From the NCBI RefSeq assembly GCF_003047265.1, contig NZ_PZYY01000010.1, forward strand, positions 1 to 64,000: a stretch of 64,000 bases of DNA, read 5' to 3'. Numbering within the stretch: the stretch's first letter is position 1; each line of letters starts with the position of its first letter. The notes under the pieces are model-generated. The model made no database searches and had not been told where the DNA came from. It saw nothing but the letters and a program-made list of their open reading frames with translations. Shown here one piece after another: positions 7,933 to 15,961 of this stretch. The translations under genes were made by a program, and so were the position numbers. This stretch comes from Nocardioides terrigena. GTDB lineage: Bacteria > Actinomycetota > Actinomycetes > Propionibacteriales > Nocardioidaceae.

Positions 7933-9300
7933 GTGAGAGAGCACCGCGTCAACCCGGTCGACGCCATCTGGATGAACATGGACCGCGTCCAGAACCTGAT
8001 GGTGATCGAGTGCGTCATGTTCCTCGACGGACCGGTGGACCGCGAGCGGTTCGACCGGGTGGTGCAGCACCGGCTGATCGATGCCTACCCCGTCTTCTCG
8101 CGGCGTCCCACCGTGCCGCGGCGGCGCTGGACGAAGGCGCGCTGGCGCGACGTACCGGACTTCGACTTCCGCGAGCACGTCCGGGAGGTGCGGCTGCCGG
8201 CGCCCGGGGACGCCGCCGCCCTGCAGGAGTACGTCGGGGGGTTCCTCGCCACGCCGCTGCCGCGTGACCGCCCGCTCTGGGACATCCACCTCGTGGAGGG
8301 GCTCGACGAGGGGTCGGCGATCTACGTCCGTCTGCACCACGCGCTGGCCGACGGCATCGCGCTCACCCAGGTGCTGCTGTCGCTGACCGACGCGACCGCC
8401 GATGCCGACGAGCACGGCTCGGACGGCGGCGGTGCGCGCCACCACGGCGTCGGCGACCTCATCGAGGCCGCCCGGCGTGCCGCCCCCGAGGTGACCGAGG
8501 CGCTTCACCCGGCCCGGGTCCGGGCCGGGATCGCCGCCGCGGTCCGGACGGGGATCAGCGGTGCCGGTGTGCTCTCCAAGCTGCTGCTGACCCGCAACCC
8601 GGAGTCGGCCCTCGCCGGGGCCGCCGGATCCCACAAGCGGGCCGTGTGGTCCGACCCGATCGACCTGCAGCTGATCAAGGACATCGCCAAGGGCTCCGAC
8701 GCCACGGTCAACGACGTGCTGGTCTCGGCGCTCGCCGGTGCCATCGAGCGCTACCAGGTCGAGCACGGTGACCGCCCGGTCGACATCCCGACGATGGTCC
8801 CGGTCAACCTGCGCCCGATGCACCTGCCGCTGCCGCGCGAGCTCGGCAACCGCTTCGCGCTCGTGGTCCTGCTGCTGCCCTCCGGTCTGGTCACCGCGAC
8901 CGACCGGCTCGCGGAGACCAAGCGCCGGATGGACCGCATCAAGCGCTCCCCGGAGCCGGTCATCACGTTCGCGATGATCCAGGGGATCGGCCGCCTCGGC
9001 CGGCGGCTGAGCAGCGCCCTCGTGACGTTCTTCGCCGGCAAGGCCAGCGGGGTCACCACCAACGTGCCCGGACCGCGCGAGCCCCGCTACCTGGCCGGGA
9101 CCCGGATCACCAGCCTGCTGGGCTGGGTCCCCGGATCCGGGGACCAGACGCTCGGCACCTGCATCTTCACCTACGCCGGGACGGTGCGCGTCGGCTTCAA
9201 GACCGACACCGCGGTCATCCCCGACCCGGAGCACATCCTCGACGCCTTCCACGCGGAGATCGACGACCTCGCCGGCGAGCTGGCGGCCGCCCGGCCCTGA
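7933..9300 (+). CDS. wax ester synthase/diacylglycerol acyltransferase (WS/DGAT family)
   Basis: 455 aa. The catalytic motif HHxxxDG is intact: H135 H136 A L A D140 G141. The family transfers acyl groups from acyl-CoA to diacylglycerol or long alcohols, making storage lipids on the cytoplasmic membrane. The C-terminal signature region (FFAGKASGVTTNVPGPREP) is the typical NVPGP block. The GTG start at 7933 precedes the family opening VNPVDAIW. A second, active-site-altered member is at 48974. Confidence 0.9.
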   Translation: MREHRVNPVDAIWMNMDRVQNLMVIECVMFLDGPVDRERFDRVVQHRLIDAYPVFSRRPTVPRRRWTKARWRDVPDFDFREHVREVRLPAPGDAAALQEYVGGFLATPLPRDRPLWDIHLVEGLDEGSAIYVRLHHALADGIALTQVLLSLTDATADADEHGSDGGGARHHGVGDLIEAARRAAPEVTEALHPARVRAGIAAAVRTGISGAGVLSKLLLTRNPESALAGAAGSHKRAVWSDPIDLQLIKDIAKGSDATVNDVLVSALAGAIERYQVEHGDRPVDIPTMVPVNLRPMHLPLPRELGNRFALVVLLLPSGLVTATDRLAETKRRMDRIKRSPEPVITFAMIQGIGRLGRRLSSALVTFFAGKASGVTTNVPGPREPRYLAGTRITSLLGWVPGSGDQTLGTCIFTYAGTVRVGFKTDTAVIPDPEHILDAFHAEIDDLAGELAAARP

Positions 9301-9317
9301 CCCGCCGCCGATCGGGA

Positions 9318-9339
9318 CTTCCACGCCGCTGCGTGGAAG
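9318..9339 (+). terminator. terminator between convergent genes
   Basis: A perfect 8-bp stem, CTTCCACG-CCGCTG-CGTGGAAG, lies 17 nt after the WS/DGAT stop and abuts the stop of the convergent HNH gene. It probably serves both genes. Confidence 0.7.
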
Positions 9340-9340
9340 C

Positions 9341-9781
9341 TCAGTCCAGCTGGACGGCGTCGGGGGCCGCGACGGCGTCCGCGGCGAGGATCGCTCGGGC
9401 GACCTCGACCTGTCGGACGAGGAACGCGCGTTCGTCCAGCTTCTTGCGGCGCATCCAGGTCGTGACCTCGAGGTTGCACTTGCTCGCGTTGCACGAGCCG
9501 CAGGCCGGGACCAAGTTGGACAGGGTGTAGCGCCCGCCGCGCGAGATCGGGAGCATCGTGTCCTTCTGCAGGGCCGCGACGTCGGCGCCGCAGTAGGCGC
9601 AGCCGCCCCACTCCGCGCGCAGCGCGGCCCACTGGGCGGCCGTCAGGTCGTGCTCGACCCGCGCCATCCGGCGCTTGCGACGGCGCGCATGGGTCGCGGC
9701 TCTGGTCCTGGACGGCACCGTACGAGCGTACGGCGATCGCGCGCTCGCGGCGGGCAGGCTCGGCCTTTCGGTCCCCGACAT
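9341..9781 (-). CDS. HNH endonuclease-like protein with substituted first His
   Basis: 146 aa. The C-terminal half is an HNH fold with two zinc-binding CxxC pairs (C61/C64 and C94/C97) around LPISRGGRYTLSNLVPAC. The usual DHxxP motif reads D74-T75-M-L-P, so the first His of HNH is replaced by Thr; the Asn (N89) remains. It belongs to a recognisable actinobacterial subfamily with the tail RRKKLDERAFL. Residues 1-40 are Arg-rich and the true start may be an internal codon (for example the ATG at 9667); no strong Shine-Dalgarno marks either. Nuclease activity is uncertain. Confidence 0.75.
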   Translation of the reverse strand: MSGTERPSLPAASARSPYARTVPSRTRAATHARRRKRRMARVEHDLTAAQWAALRAEWGGCAYCGADVAALQKDTMLPISRGGRYTLSNLVPACGSCNASKCNLEVTTWMRRKKLDERAFLVRQVEVARAILAADAVAAPDAVQLD

Positions 9782-9801
9782 GTGGCGCGATACTCGGGGC
9801 C

Positions 9802-10092
9802 ATGATCGGTCACAAGCCCGTCTCCGTCCCGGCCTCCGAGGGGGCTCGCGCCGCGGCCGAGGGAAAGGTCGTCATCTACTGGCGCAAGGGCTGTCCCTTC
9901 ACCCGACGCCTCCGCCTGGTGCTCGGCCGGCGCGGCTCGGATGCCGTCTGGGTCGACATCTGGGCCGACCCGGACGGGGCGGCGTACGTCCGCAGCGTCA
10001 ACGACGGCAACGAGACCGTGCCGACGGTGGTCATCGACGGGGTCGCGCACACCAACCCGTCACCGCGCGCGGTGGTCGCGGCGCTGCCCTGA
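9802..10092 (+). CDS. glutaredoxin/mycoredoxin-like protein
   Basis: 96 aa thioredoxin-fold protein. The active site is KGCPFT (C31), a monothiol CxxT arrangement, not the CxxC of mycoredoxin-1. TVPTV (72-76) supplies the cis-Pro loop that binds the thiol cofactor, and VNDGNETVPT matches the mycoredoxin style. In an organism with mshB nearby, mycothiol is the likely partner. It is divergent from the HNH gene, with 20 nt between the annotated starts. Confidence 0.8.
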   Translation: MIGHKPVSVPASEGARAAAEGKVVIYWRKGCPFTRRLRLVLGRRGSDAVWVDIWADPDGAAYVRSVNDGNETVPTVVIDGVAHTNPSPRAVVAALP

Positions 10093-10095
10093 GCC

Positions 10096-11331
10096 TCAGG
10101 CGACCAGTGACCGGGTCGTGCGCAGCAGCATCGCGAGCCCGCCGGTGACTACGAGCAGGGCGACGGTCACGGCGACCACCCCGGTCCAGCCGAAGCCGGT
10201 CCATGCCTGGGCGCCGAGGCTGCCGAAGACGGCGGCGCCGAGGTAGTAGGTGAACGTGTAGAGCGACGCCGCCTGTCCGGCGCTCACCCCGCCCGCGTGC
10301 GCCCGCGCCGGGACCCAGCCGCTGGCCACGCCGTGCAGGCCGAAGAAGCCGATCGCCAGCAGCGACAGCCCGGCGACCAGCACGACGAGCGACGGCGAGA
10401 GCGTGAGCAGCGCGCCGGACACCGCCACGCCCGCACCGATCGGGAGCACGCCGCGGCGACCGAAGCGGTCGGCCAGCCGACCGAACCCGGCTGCGCTGAT
10501 CGCGCCGAGCGGGTAGACGAGGAAGACGAGGCTCGCGGCGCCGAGTCCGAGGTCGAAGGGCGGGCCCTCGAGGCGGAAGGTGATGACGTTGAGCATCGCC
10601 ACCATGGCCCCGAAGGCGCAGCCGCCGATGACGTAGAGGCCGAGCAGGGCCGGGTCGCTCACCGCCCGGCGGGCCATGGACAGCATCGGGCGCACGCCGG
10701 TCGGGGCGGCGACGAAGTGTCGCGAGTCGGGGAGCAGGCGTCGTACGACGAGGGCGCAGGCGGCCGCGAGCGCCGCGGCCACCGACAGCGCCCAGCGCCA
10801 GTCGCCCAGCTCCGCGGCGTACCCCGTCAGCAGCCGGCCGGTCATCCCGCCCAGTGCGGTCCCGCCGATGTAGAGCCCGGCGGCACGGGCCTGGGTGGAG
10901 GAGTGCAGCTCCTCACGGAGGTACGCCGTCGCGGCCGCCGGCAGGCCGGCCAGTGCCACCCCCATCAGGCACCGCAGCACGAGCAACGCCGTCCACGACG
11001 GCGCCAGCGCGCACCCGATCGCGCACAGCGTGGAGAGCAGCATCGACAGGTGGATGAGGCGGGTCCGCCCGACCACGTCGGAGAGCGGTCCCACCACCAG
11101 CATCGCGAGTCCGAGCGAGAGCGTGGTCAGCGAGACGGTGAGCGTCGCCTCGGTCGTGGACACCTCGAAGCGGGTCGCGAGCGCCGGCAGGATCGCCTGG
11201 GTGCTGTAGAGCAGCTCGAAGGTCAGCACCCCAGCCGCGAAGAGCGCCACCACCACCCGCAAGTAGCCGGCGGAGCCCGGGAGGTGACCCTCGTCGACGA
11301 GGGGCGGCGAGGGAGCGGTGGGGGAGGACAT
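10096..11331 (-). CDS. MFS transporter (drug/sugar efflux type)
   Basis: 411 aa with about 12 hydrophobic segments. The loop after TM2 reads GPLSDVVGRTRL, the MFS motif A (GxLaDrxGrkxxl); the second half has GRLADRFGRRGVL. YnfM/AraJ-like members export drugs or sugars using the proton gradient. The ATG at 11331 begins the short Pro-rich cytoplasmic tail. The gene is divergent from a LysR regulator across 84 nt, the usual sign that the regulator controls the transporter. The substrate is unknown. Confidence 0.88.
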   Translation of the reverse strand: MSSPTAPSPPLVDEGHLPGSAGYLRVVVALFAAGVLTFELLYSTQAILPALATRFEVSTTEATLTVSLTTLSLGLAMLVVGPLSDVVGRTRLIHLSMLLSTLCAIGCALAPSWTALLVLRCLMGVALAGLPAAATAYLREELHSSTQARAAGLYIGGTALGGMTGRLLTGYAAELGDWRWALSVAAALAAACALVVRRLLPDSRHFVAAPTGVRPMLSMARRAVSDPALLGLYVIGGCAFGAMVAMLNVITFRLEGPPFDLGLGAASLVFLVYPLGAISAAGFGRLADRFGRRGVLPIGAGVAVSGALLTLSPSLVVLVAGLSLLAIGFFGLHGVASGWVPARAHAGGVSAGQAASLYTFTYYLGAAVFGSLGAQAWTGFGWTGVVAVTVALLVVTGGLAMLLRTTRSLVA

Positions 11332-11390
11332 GACCCCGCGAGTCTGCGCGAGCGCGAGTGATACGTCCAATGTCTCTGCCGACCGGACTG

Positions 11391-11407
11391 CATGCGTAGA
11401 ACGTATG
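11391..11407. promoter_or_regulatory. LysR-type operator (T-N11-A palindrome)
   Basis: CATGCGT-AGA-ACGTATG is an imperfect palindrome (6 of 7 pairs) with the T-N11-A spacing of LysR-regulator boxes (T11393, A11405), 9 nt upstream of the lysR ATG. A partial inverted copy, TGATACGT, lies at 11359-11366. The position suits autoregulation and control of the divergent MFS gene. Confidence 0.5.
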
Positions 11408-11415
11408 ATGAGACC

Positions 11416-12285
11416 ATGCAGATCCGGGACCTCGAGTGGCTCCTCGCCGTGGCCGACCACGAGCACGTCACCGGGACCGCCGCGGCCCTCGGTGTCAGCC
11501 AACCGACCCTGTCGCGCGCCCTGGCCCGGATGGAGCGCGAGCTCGGCGCCCAGCTCTTCGCCCGGACGCCTGACGGCGTGCGAGCCACGCCGGTCGGGGC
11601 CACGGTCGTCGACGGGGCGCGGGAGGTGCTCGCGCGCTACGACCAGCTGCTCGCCGACGTGGCCGGCGAGCTCGACCCGGAGTCGGGGGTGGCCCGGCTC
11701 GCCTTCCTCGACTCGATGGCCACCTCCCTGGTGCCGCGGCTGCTGCGCGACTTCCATGCCGCCGCCCCGGCCGTCCGGGTGCTGCTCAGCCAGGAGCCCG
11801 CCCACGAGATGGAGGCCGACCTGGCCCGCGGGGCCGTGGACCTGGCCGTCACCTCGCACCCGGCACCGGGCGGCGGGTGGCACGTGCTGCAGGAGGAGCG
11901 CATGGTCGTCGTGGTCCCGCCGACCCACCGGCTCGCGGGCCGGACCCGGCTGACCCTCGACGAGCTCGACGGCGAGGAGCTGGTGACGACGCCTCACGGC
12001 TTCGGGTCCCGCTCGCTCGTGGACGACCTGCTGCGCGAGGCGGCGGTGACGATGCCGGTGTCCTTCGAGAGCCAGGACCTCGGCACCATCGAGGGGCTGG
12101 TCGCGGCCGGCCTGGGGGTGGCCATCGTGCCCGAGGCGCTGGCCGGGGTGTCGGGGACGGCGGGCGTCCAGATCGCCGGGGCGCCCGGCGCCCACCGGAC
12201 CATCGGGCTGACCTGGCGCCTCGACCGCCGGTTGCCCCCGGCCGCCGAGCGGCTGCGCTCCTCCATCACCGGCGGGGCGGTCTGA
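11416..12285 (+). CDS. LysR family transcriptional regulator
   Basis: 289 aa. The winged helix-turn-helix is at residues 1-60 (LEWLLAVADHEHVTGTAAALGVSQPTLSRAL), followed by a periplasmic-binding-protein-like effector domain. The ATG at 11416 gives the normal LysR N-terminus; an ATG 24 nt earlier would add residues the family lacks. It sits divergent to the MFS exporter and most likely senses its substrate. Confidence 0.92.
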   Translation: MQIRDLEWLLAVADHEHVTGTAAALGVSQPTLSRALARMERELGAQLFARTPDGVRATPVGATVVDGAREVLARYDQLLADVAGELDPESGVARLAFLDSMATSLVPRLLRDFHAAAPAVRVLLSQEPAHEMEADLARGAVDLAVTSHPAPGGGWHVLQEERMVVVVPPTHRLAGRTRLTLDELDGEELVTTPHGFGSRSLVDDLLREAAVTMPVSFESQDLGTIEGLVAAGLGVAIVPEALAGVSGTAGVQIAGAPGAHRTIGLTWRLDRRLPPAAERLRSSITGGAV

Positions 12286-12385
12286 GCCGACGCCGCCGGA
12301 GGCGTCCAAGGTCACACGGCCCGGGACTTGGATCGTTCCAATCCAGTCCGCACACTGGAGGTACGACCACGAGAAGAGGATCCCG

Positions 12386-12655
12386 ATGACCCGCCTGATC
12401 GACGAGCTCAACGCCCTGCACGCGTCGTACGTCGACGCCGTCAACACCGCCGTCTCGAACGACGACCTCACCACCGCCGCCGAGCTGGCCGGTGACTACG
12501 ACCGCGACGCCATCATGATGATGGCCGAGCACGAGGGCCGCCAGGACCTGCTGCCGCTCTTCGGCCTCGACGCCTCCGGCGGACGCGTGTCCGTCGAGCG
12601 CGACACCCCGCTGCGCTGCATCGTCCGGCGCGTCACCACGCTGCGCGCCGCCTGA
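12386..12655 (+). CDS. small conserved hypothetical protein
   Basis: 89 aa, acidic N-terminal half (helical, MTRLIDELNALHASYVDAVN) and basic C-terminal end. No domain recognised. AGAGGA lies 8 nt upstream of the ATG, and codon use matches neighbouring genes, so it is probably real. It stands between the LysR gene and a thioesterase in the same direction, with a separate upstream gap of 100 nt. Confidence 0.65.
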   Translation: MTRLIDELNALHASYVDAVNTAVSNDDLTTAAELAGDYDRDAIMMMAEHEGRQDLLPLFGLDASGGRVSVERDTPLRCIVRRVTTLRAA

Positions 12656-12743
12656 CCGCATCCCACCCGGCGTGACTGCTCGGGCGCGCCTCCTCGGGAC
12701 GGCGCCCCGGGCAACCGCCCGGGCGGCTGGAAGACTGCCGCCC

Positions 12744-13550
12744 ATGGGACACGAGTGGGACGCACACACCGCCGTCGAGGCCACGCCCGACGGCTGGTCG
12801 GCCGAGCTCGATCCGGGCTGGGTGGTCGGCGGGGCGGTCAACGGCGGGTACCTGCTGGGCGTGCTCGGTCGCGCGATCGGCGAGACCGTCCCCGACAAGC
12901 CCGACCCGCTCGCCGTCAGCGCCTACTACGTCTCCGCATCCCGCCCCGGGCCGGCCACGGTCCGCACCCGCGTCGTCCGTGACGGCGGCAGCACCGCGAC
13001 GGTGGCCGCCGAGCTCGGCCAGGGCGAGGACACCCGCATCACGGCCCTCGCGACGTACGGCGACCTGTCCCGGCTGCCGGACGACGTGCGCACCACGGCG
13101 GTCGAGCCCGACCTGCCGCCCCTCGAGGAGTGCTTCGCGACCTCCGACGCCCCGGCGGGATCGTCCCGGACCCCGCCGCTGATGGAGCGCTTCGACATGC
13201 GCTTCGACCCGGCGTGCGTCGGCTGGGCGCTGGGCCAGCCGAGCGGACGCGGCCTGCTGCAGGCGTGGTTCCGGCTGGCCGACGGCCGCGAGCCCGATCC
13301 CGTCCAGCTGCTGATGGTCCTCGACGCGCTGCCCCCGGTGACCTTCGACCTCGGGCACATGGGGTGGGCGCCCACCCTCGAGCTGACGGCCCACGTGCGT
13401 GCGGTCCCCGCGCCGGGCTGGCTGAAGGTGTCCCACCGCACTCGCAACGTCGCCGGCGGGATGTTCGAGGAGGACTGCGAGGTCTGGGACTCCGCGGGCC
13501 GCCTCGTCGCGCAGAGCCGCCAGCTCGCACGCTTCCCGCGTCCGGCCTGA
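12744..13550 (+). CDS. acyl-CoA thioesterase family protein (TesB-like double hotdog)
   Basis: 268 aa, the length of a double-hotdog thioesterase. The N-terminal hotdog has VVGGAVNGGYLLGVLGRA (substrate-binding helix region) and the second has GLLQAWFRLADGREPD with TFDLGHMGWAPTLELTAHVR. The family hydrolyses acyl-CoA thioesters. The ATG at 12744 begins the conserved first strand. The stop codon falls inside a perfect 18-bp tandem duplication (13545-13580). Confidence 0.82.
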   Translation: MGHEWDAHTAVEATPDGWSAELDPGWVVGGAVNGGYLLGVLGRAIGETVPDKPDPLAVSAYYVSASRPGPATVRTRVVRDGGSTATVAAELGQGEDTRITALATYGDLSRLPDDVRTTAVEPDLPPLEECFATSDAPAGSSRTPPLMERFDMRFDPACVGWALGQPSGRGLLQAWFRLADGREPDPVQLLMVLDALPPVTFDLGHMGWAPTLELTAHVRAVPAPGWLKVSHRTRNVAGGMFEEDCEVWDSAGRLVAQSRQLARFPRPA

Positions 13551-13580
13551 CCGGGTCGGCCCGCCTGACCGGGTCGGCCC
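13545..13580. repeat. perfect 18-bp tandem duplication covering a stop codon
   Basis: Two adjacent identical 18-bp units (core GCCTGACCGGGTCGGC) at 13545-13562 and 13563-13580. The first contains the TGA of the thioesterase gene. A degenerate third partial copy follows (GGACCGGGTGAC). It looks like a replication-slippage duplication. Confidence 0.8.
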
Positions 13581-13612
13581 GCGGGACCGGGTGACGCCAG
13601 CCCGACGGAGGG

Positions 13613-14059
13613 TCAGCCGCCGATCTGCTCGATCTGGTGCAACCCGCCGTGCTCGAGGGCCCGGGCCCGGACGTCGGCGTCGCTGCAGAACCCGTCGAGG
13701 GTCCGCTTGAGGCACAGCAGCCCGAGCAGGTGACCCTCGTCGTCGACGACGGCCAGCCGCCGCGTCGCCTGCTCACGCATGAGCGCGAGGGCCTCCTCGA
13801 CCGGGTGGTCGGGGGAGACCGTCCGGCCGGCGAGCGGCGCCAGGTCGAGGGCCGGACCTTCCGGGTCCGTCGGCCCCGCCAGGTCGTCGCGCAGCAGCGT
13901 CCCCCGCAGCACGCCGCCGTCGGTGAGCAGGAGCATGTGGACGTGCGCGTCGCCGAACGCCTCGCGCGCGCCTGCGACGGTCAGGTCGCAGCCGTGCGTC
14001 CACGGCGCGGTCACCATCGCGGCGGCGACGGTCCGTGGGTCGCACGTCAATCGAACCAC
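13613..14059 (-). CDS. CBS domain-containing protein
   Basis: About 148 aa with two CBS motifs: one around DLTVAGAREAFGDAHVHMLLLTDGG and one around HPVEEALALMREQATRRLAVVDDEGHLLG. A CBS pair usually binds adenosyl ligands. The start is not certain: GTG at 14059, TTG at 14050 (TTGA overlap with the upstream stop) or ATG at 14017. GTG was chosen because it keeps the first strand of CBS1 and overlaps the upstream gene. Confidence 0.75.
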   Translation of the reverse strand: MVRLTCDPRTVAAAMVTAPWTHGCDLTVAGAREAFGDAHVHMLLLTDGGVLRGTLLRDDLAGPTDPEGPALDLAPLAGRTVSPDHPVEEALALMREQATRRLAVVDDEGHLLGLLCLKRTLDGFCSDADVRARALEHGGLHQIEQIGG

Positions 14060-15189
14060 CGGCGGTCCATCGAGATGATCCAGCGACGGCGCGGGTGCTC
14101 GGTGACCGTCCAGATGCGGTCGGTGGAGGGCCAGTAGGACAGGTCCTCGGGTCCCATCGGCACCGCCCAGCGCCGGACCCGCATCGAGCCGGGCTGCCCG
14201 GCCGCCACGGTCCCCGGCATCCAGCGCCCGCGCGAGACGGTCACGTGGTAACGACCGCCCGCGAGGACCGCGCCCTGCATCTGCCGCACGCCGCCCTCGT
14301 CGATGGCGAGCGGGCGGGAGACGCCGTCCTCGCCCGTCTCGAGCTGCCAGGTGGCCGGGTCGAGCGGGTAGCGCGCCAGCCGGGTGCTCGCGTCGGGGTC
14401 GAGCGCGTACTCGCCCGCGACCAGCGCGGGCGGGTCGGAGCGTCGGTCGAGCGACAGGAAGGAGTAGCGCAGCTTGTCGTGGCCCTCGTCGGTGAAGGCC
14501 TGGTACGTCGCCCGCACCGGCAGCACGTAGCGGTGCCCGAAGGACGCCACCCGGGTGCCCGAGACCCCGATCTCGTCCGGGTGGTCGTCGTCCCCGGCGA
14601 CCCGCATGATGTCGTCGACCCGCGCCGTGACGAACCCGCGGCTGGTGGCCGCGATGTGCAGCCACGGCCCGGCCCAGACGATCCCGCCGGCGTGGATGTT
14701 CATCGGGCGCAGCTGCAGGACCCCGGCCTTGTCGAGGACGGGGACCACCAGCAGGACGTGGCGGTACTCGAGGGTGTCGAGGTCGATGAACGTGACCCGC
14801 GAGCCGCGCTTGATGCCGTCCTTGGCGGTGGAGTACCAGGTGGTGACGAGCACCCGTCGGCCGTCGGGTCCGACGACCTCGGTGTCCGAGGAGTCCGCGC
14901 TGGTGGAGATGCCCTGTGGGTACCAGTTCTCGTCGCGCTCGTCGTACGCGTCCCACGCCCAGGCCCGGCGGACGGCGCGGCCGAGGAGCCGCGGCAGCAC
15001 CCGCGCGGGACGGAGGCGGTACTTCAGGTCGGACAGCAGGCCGTCCAGTCCCGCCGGTTCACCGAGCACGGCGGCGAGGGCCGCGATCTCGCGGACGTTG
15101 TCGTCGGTGCGCTGCAGGTGCACGCCCTCGACGTGGGGGCGGGTCTCCTCGGGTCCGGGCGGGGGAGAGGATTCACCGGCTTCGCGCAT
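14047..15189 (-). CDS. hypothetical protein, probable beta-propeller
   Basis: 380 aa, no signal peptide or membrane segment. Repeated Trp/Gly-rich strands (GIVWAGPWLHIAATSRG, GAVLAGGRYHVTVSRGRW, LSYWPSTDRIWTVTEHP) are spaced as in beta-propeller blades. No catalytic motif recognised. The ATG at 15189 (MREAGESS) is taken over an ATG 51 nt upstream. Its 3' end overlaps the CBS gene, so the two are probably co-translated and may work together. Confidence 0.65.
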   Translation of the reverse strand: MREAGESSPPPGPEETRPHVEGVHLQRTDDNVREIAALAAVLGEPAGLDGLLSDLKYRLRPARVLPRLLGRAVRRAWAWDAYDERDENWYPQGISTSADSSDTEVVGPDGRRVLVTTWYSTAKDGIKRGSRVTFIDLDTLEYRHVLLVVPVLDKAGVLQLRPMNIHAGGIVWAGPWLHIAATSRGFVTARVDDIMRVAGDDDHPDEIGVSGTRVASFGHRYVLPVRATYQAFTDEGHDKLRYSFLSLDRRSDPPALVAGEYALDPDASTRLARYPLDPATWQLETGEDGVSRPLAIDEGGVRQMQGAVLAGGRYHVTVSRGRWMPGTVAAGQPGSMRVRRWAVPMGPEDLSYWPSTDRIWTVTEHPRRRWIISMDRRWFD

Positions 15190-15278
15190 GCCCCCACCGT
15201 AATCGCGCGTCTCCGGCGCCGGTCGTCGGCCGGTCCCCACGACCGGAGAGCACCCGCGCGCTGGTTAGGGTCGACGGC

Positions 15279-15677
15279 GTGACCGACCAGCCACGCGTCC
15301 CCGTCGTGGGGGCAGCGATCGTCCGTGACGGTCGCGTCCTGGCGGCCCGTCGTACGACGCCCGCCTCGGCCGCGGGCCGCTGGGAGTTCCCCGGCGGCAA
15401 GGTCGAGCCCGGCGAGACCCCCGACGCCGCCCTGGTCCGCGAGGTCGCCGAGGAGCTGGGATGCACCATCGCGGTGACTGCCTGGCTGCCGGGCGCGGCG
15501 GCCATCGGCGACACCCACGAGCTCCGGGTCGCCACCGCCGTGCTGGTCGCGGGGGAGCCCGAGCCGACCGAGCACGACCTGCTGCGCTGGCTCGGTGCGG
15601 ACGCCCTCGACGAGGTCGACTGGCTCGAGCCCGACCGGCCGTTCCTCACGCTGCTGGCTGGGATGATGCCGCGGTGA
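15279..15677 (+). CDS. Nudix hydrolase (MutT-like)
   Basis: 132 aa with a perfect Nudix box: G40-x5-E46-x7-R54-E55-V-A-E58-E59-L-G61. The WEFPGGK context before it is that of 8-oxo-dGTP pyrophosphatases (MutT), which clear oxidised nucleotides. The GTG start at 15279 begins the first strand VPVVGAAIVRDGRVL. It is the first gene of an overlapping run; its stop overlaps the next start (GTGA). Confidence 0.88.
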   Translation: MTDQPRVPVVGAAIVRDGRVLAARRTTPASAAGRWEFPGGKVEPGETPDAALVREVAEELGCTIAVTAWLPGAAAIGDTHELRVATAVLVAGEPEPTEHDLLRWLGADALDEVDWLEPDRPFLTLLAGMMPR

Positions 15678-15961
15678 GGGCGATCTTCTTCGATGAGGAC
15701 GACGCGCGTGCCGTGGCGGCCCGGCTGCTCGCCGACGGCTTCGAGGCGAGCGTCGCCCGCGAGCGGCTGGCCGGCGAGGACGACGACGAGGGCCATCCCT
15801 GGGCCGTGCTGTCGGACGCGCCGGACTTCATGGTCGAGCTGCTCGTCGACGAGTACGACGGGTGGCTGGACGCCGCGGACGACGCGCCGGCCGCACCCCC
15901 GCTGCCGCCCCTGGACCTGCCCGCCGCCCCGAAGCGGATCAAGCGACCGACCGGTGACTGA
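15674..15961 (+). CDS. small acidic hypothetical protein
   Basis: 95 aa. The first 65 residues look like a small alpha/beta domain (RAIFFDEDDARAVAARLLADGFEASVARERLAGEDD), resembling the fold of small ferredoxin-like or ribonuclease-E-inhibitor-like proteins; the tail is Pro/Ala-rich and ends in Lys/Arg. The GTG start overlaps the Nudix stop by 4 nt and the end overlaps the transporter start by 8 nt, so it is translationally coupled on both sides. Function unknown. Confidence 0.65.
   Translation: MRAIFFDEDDARAVAARLLADGFEASVARERLAGEDDDEGHPWAVLSDAPDFMVELLVDEYDGWLDAADDAPAAPPLPPLDLPAAPKRIKRPTGD

Noticed and set aside
9341-9781. Homing endonuclease or phage remnant
   Set aside because: No intron, intein, or phage genes around it; it is a stand-alone gene of a common actinobacterial subfamily.
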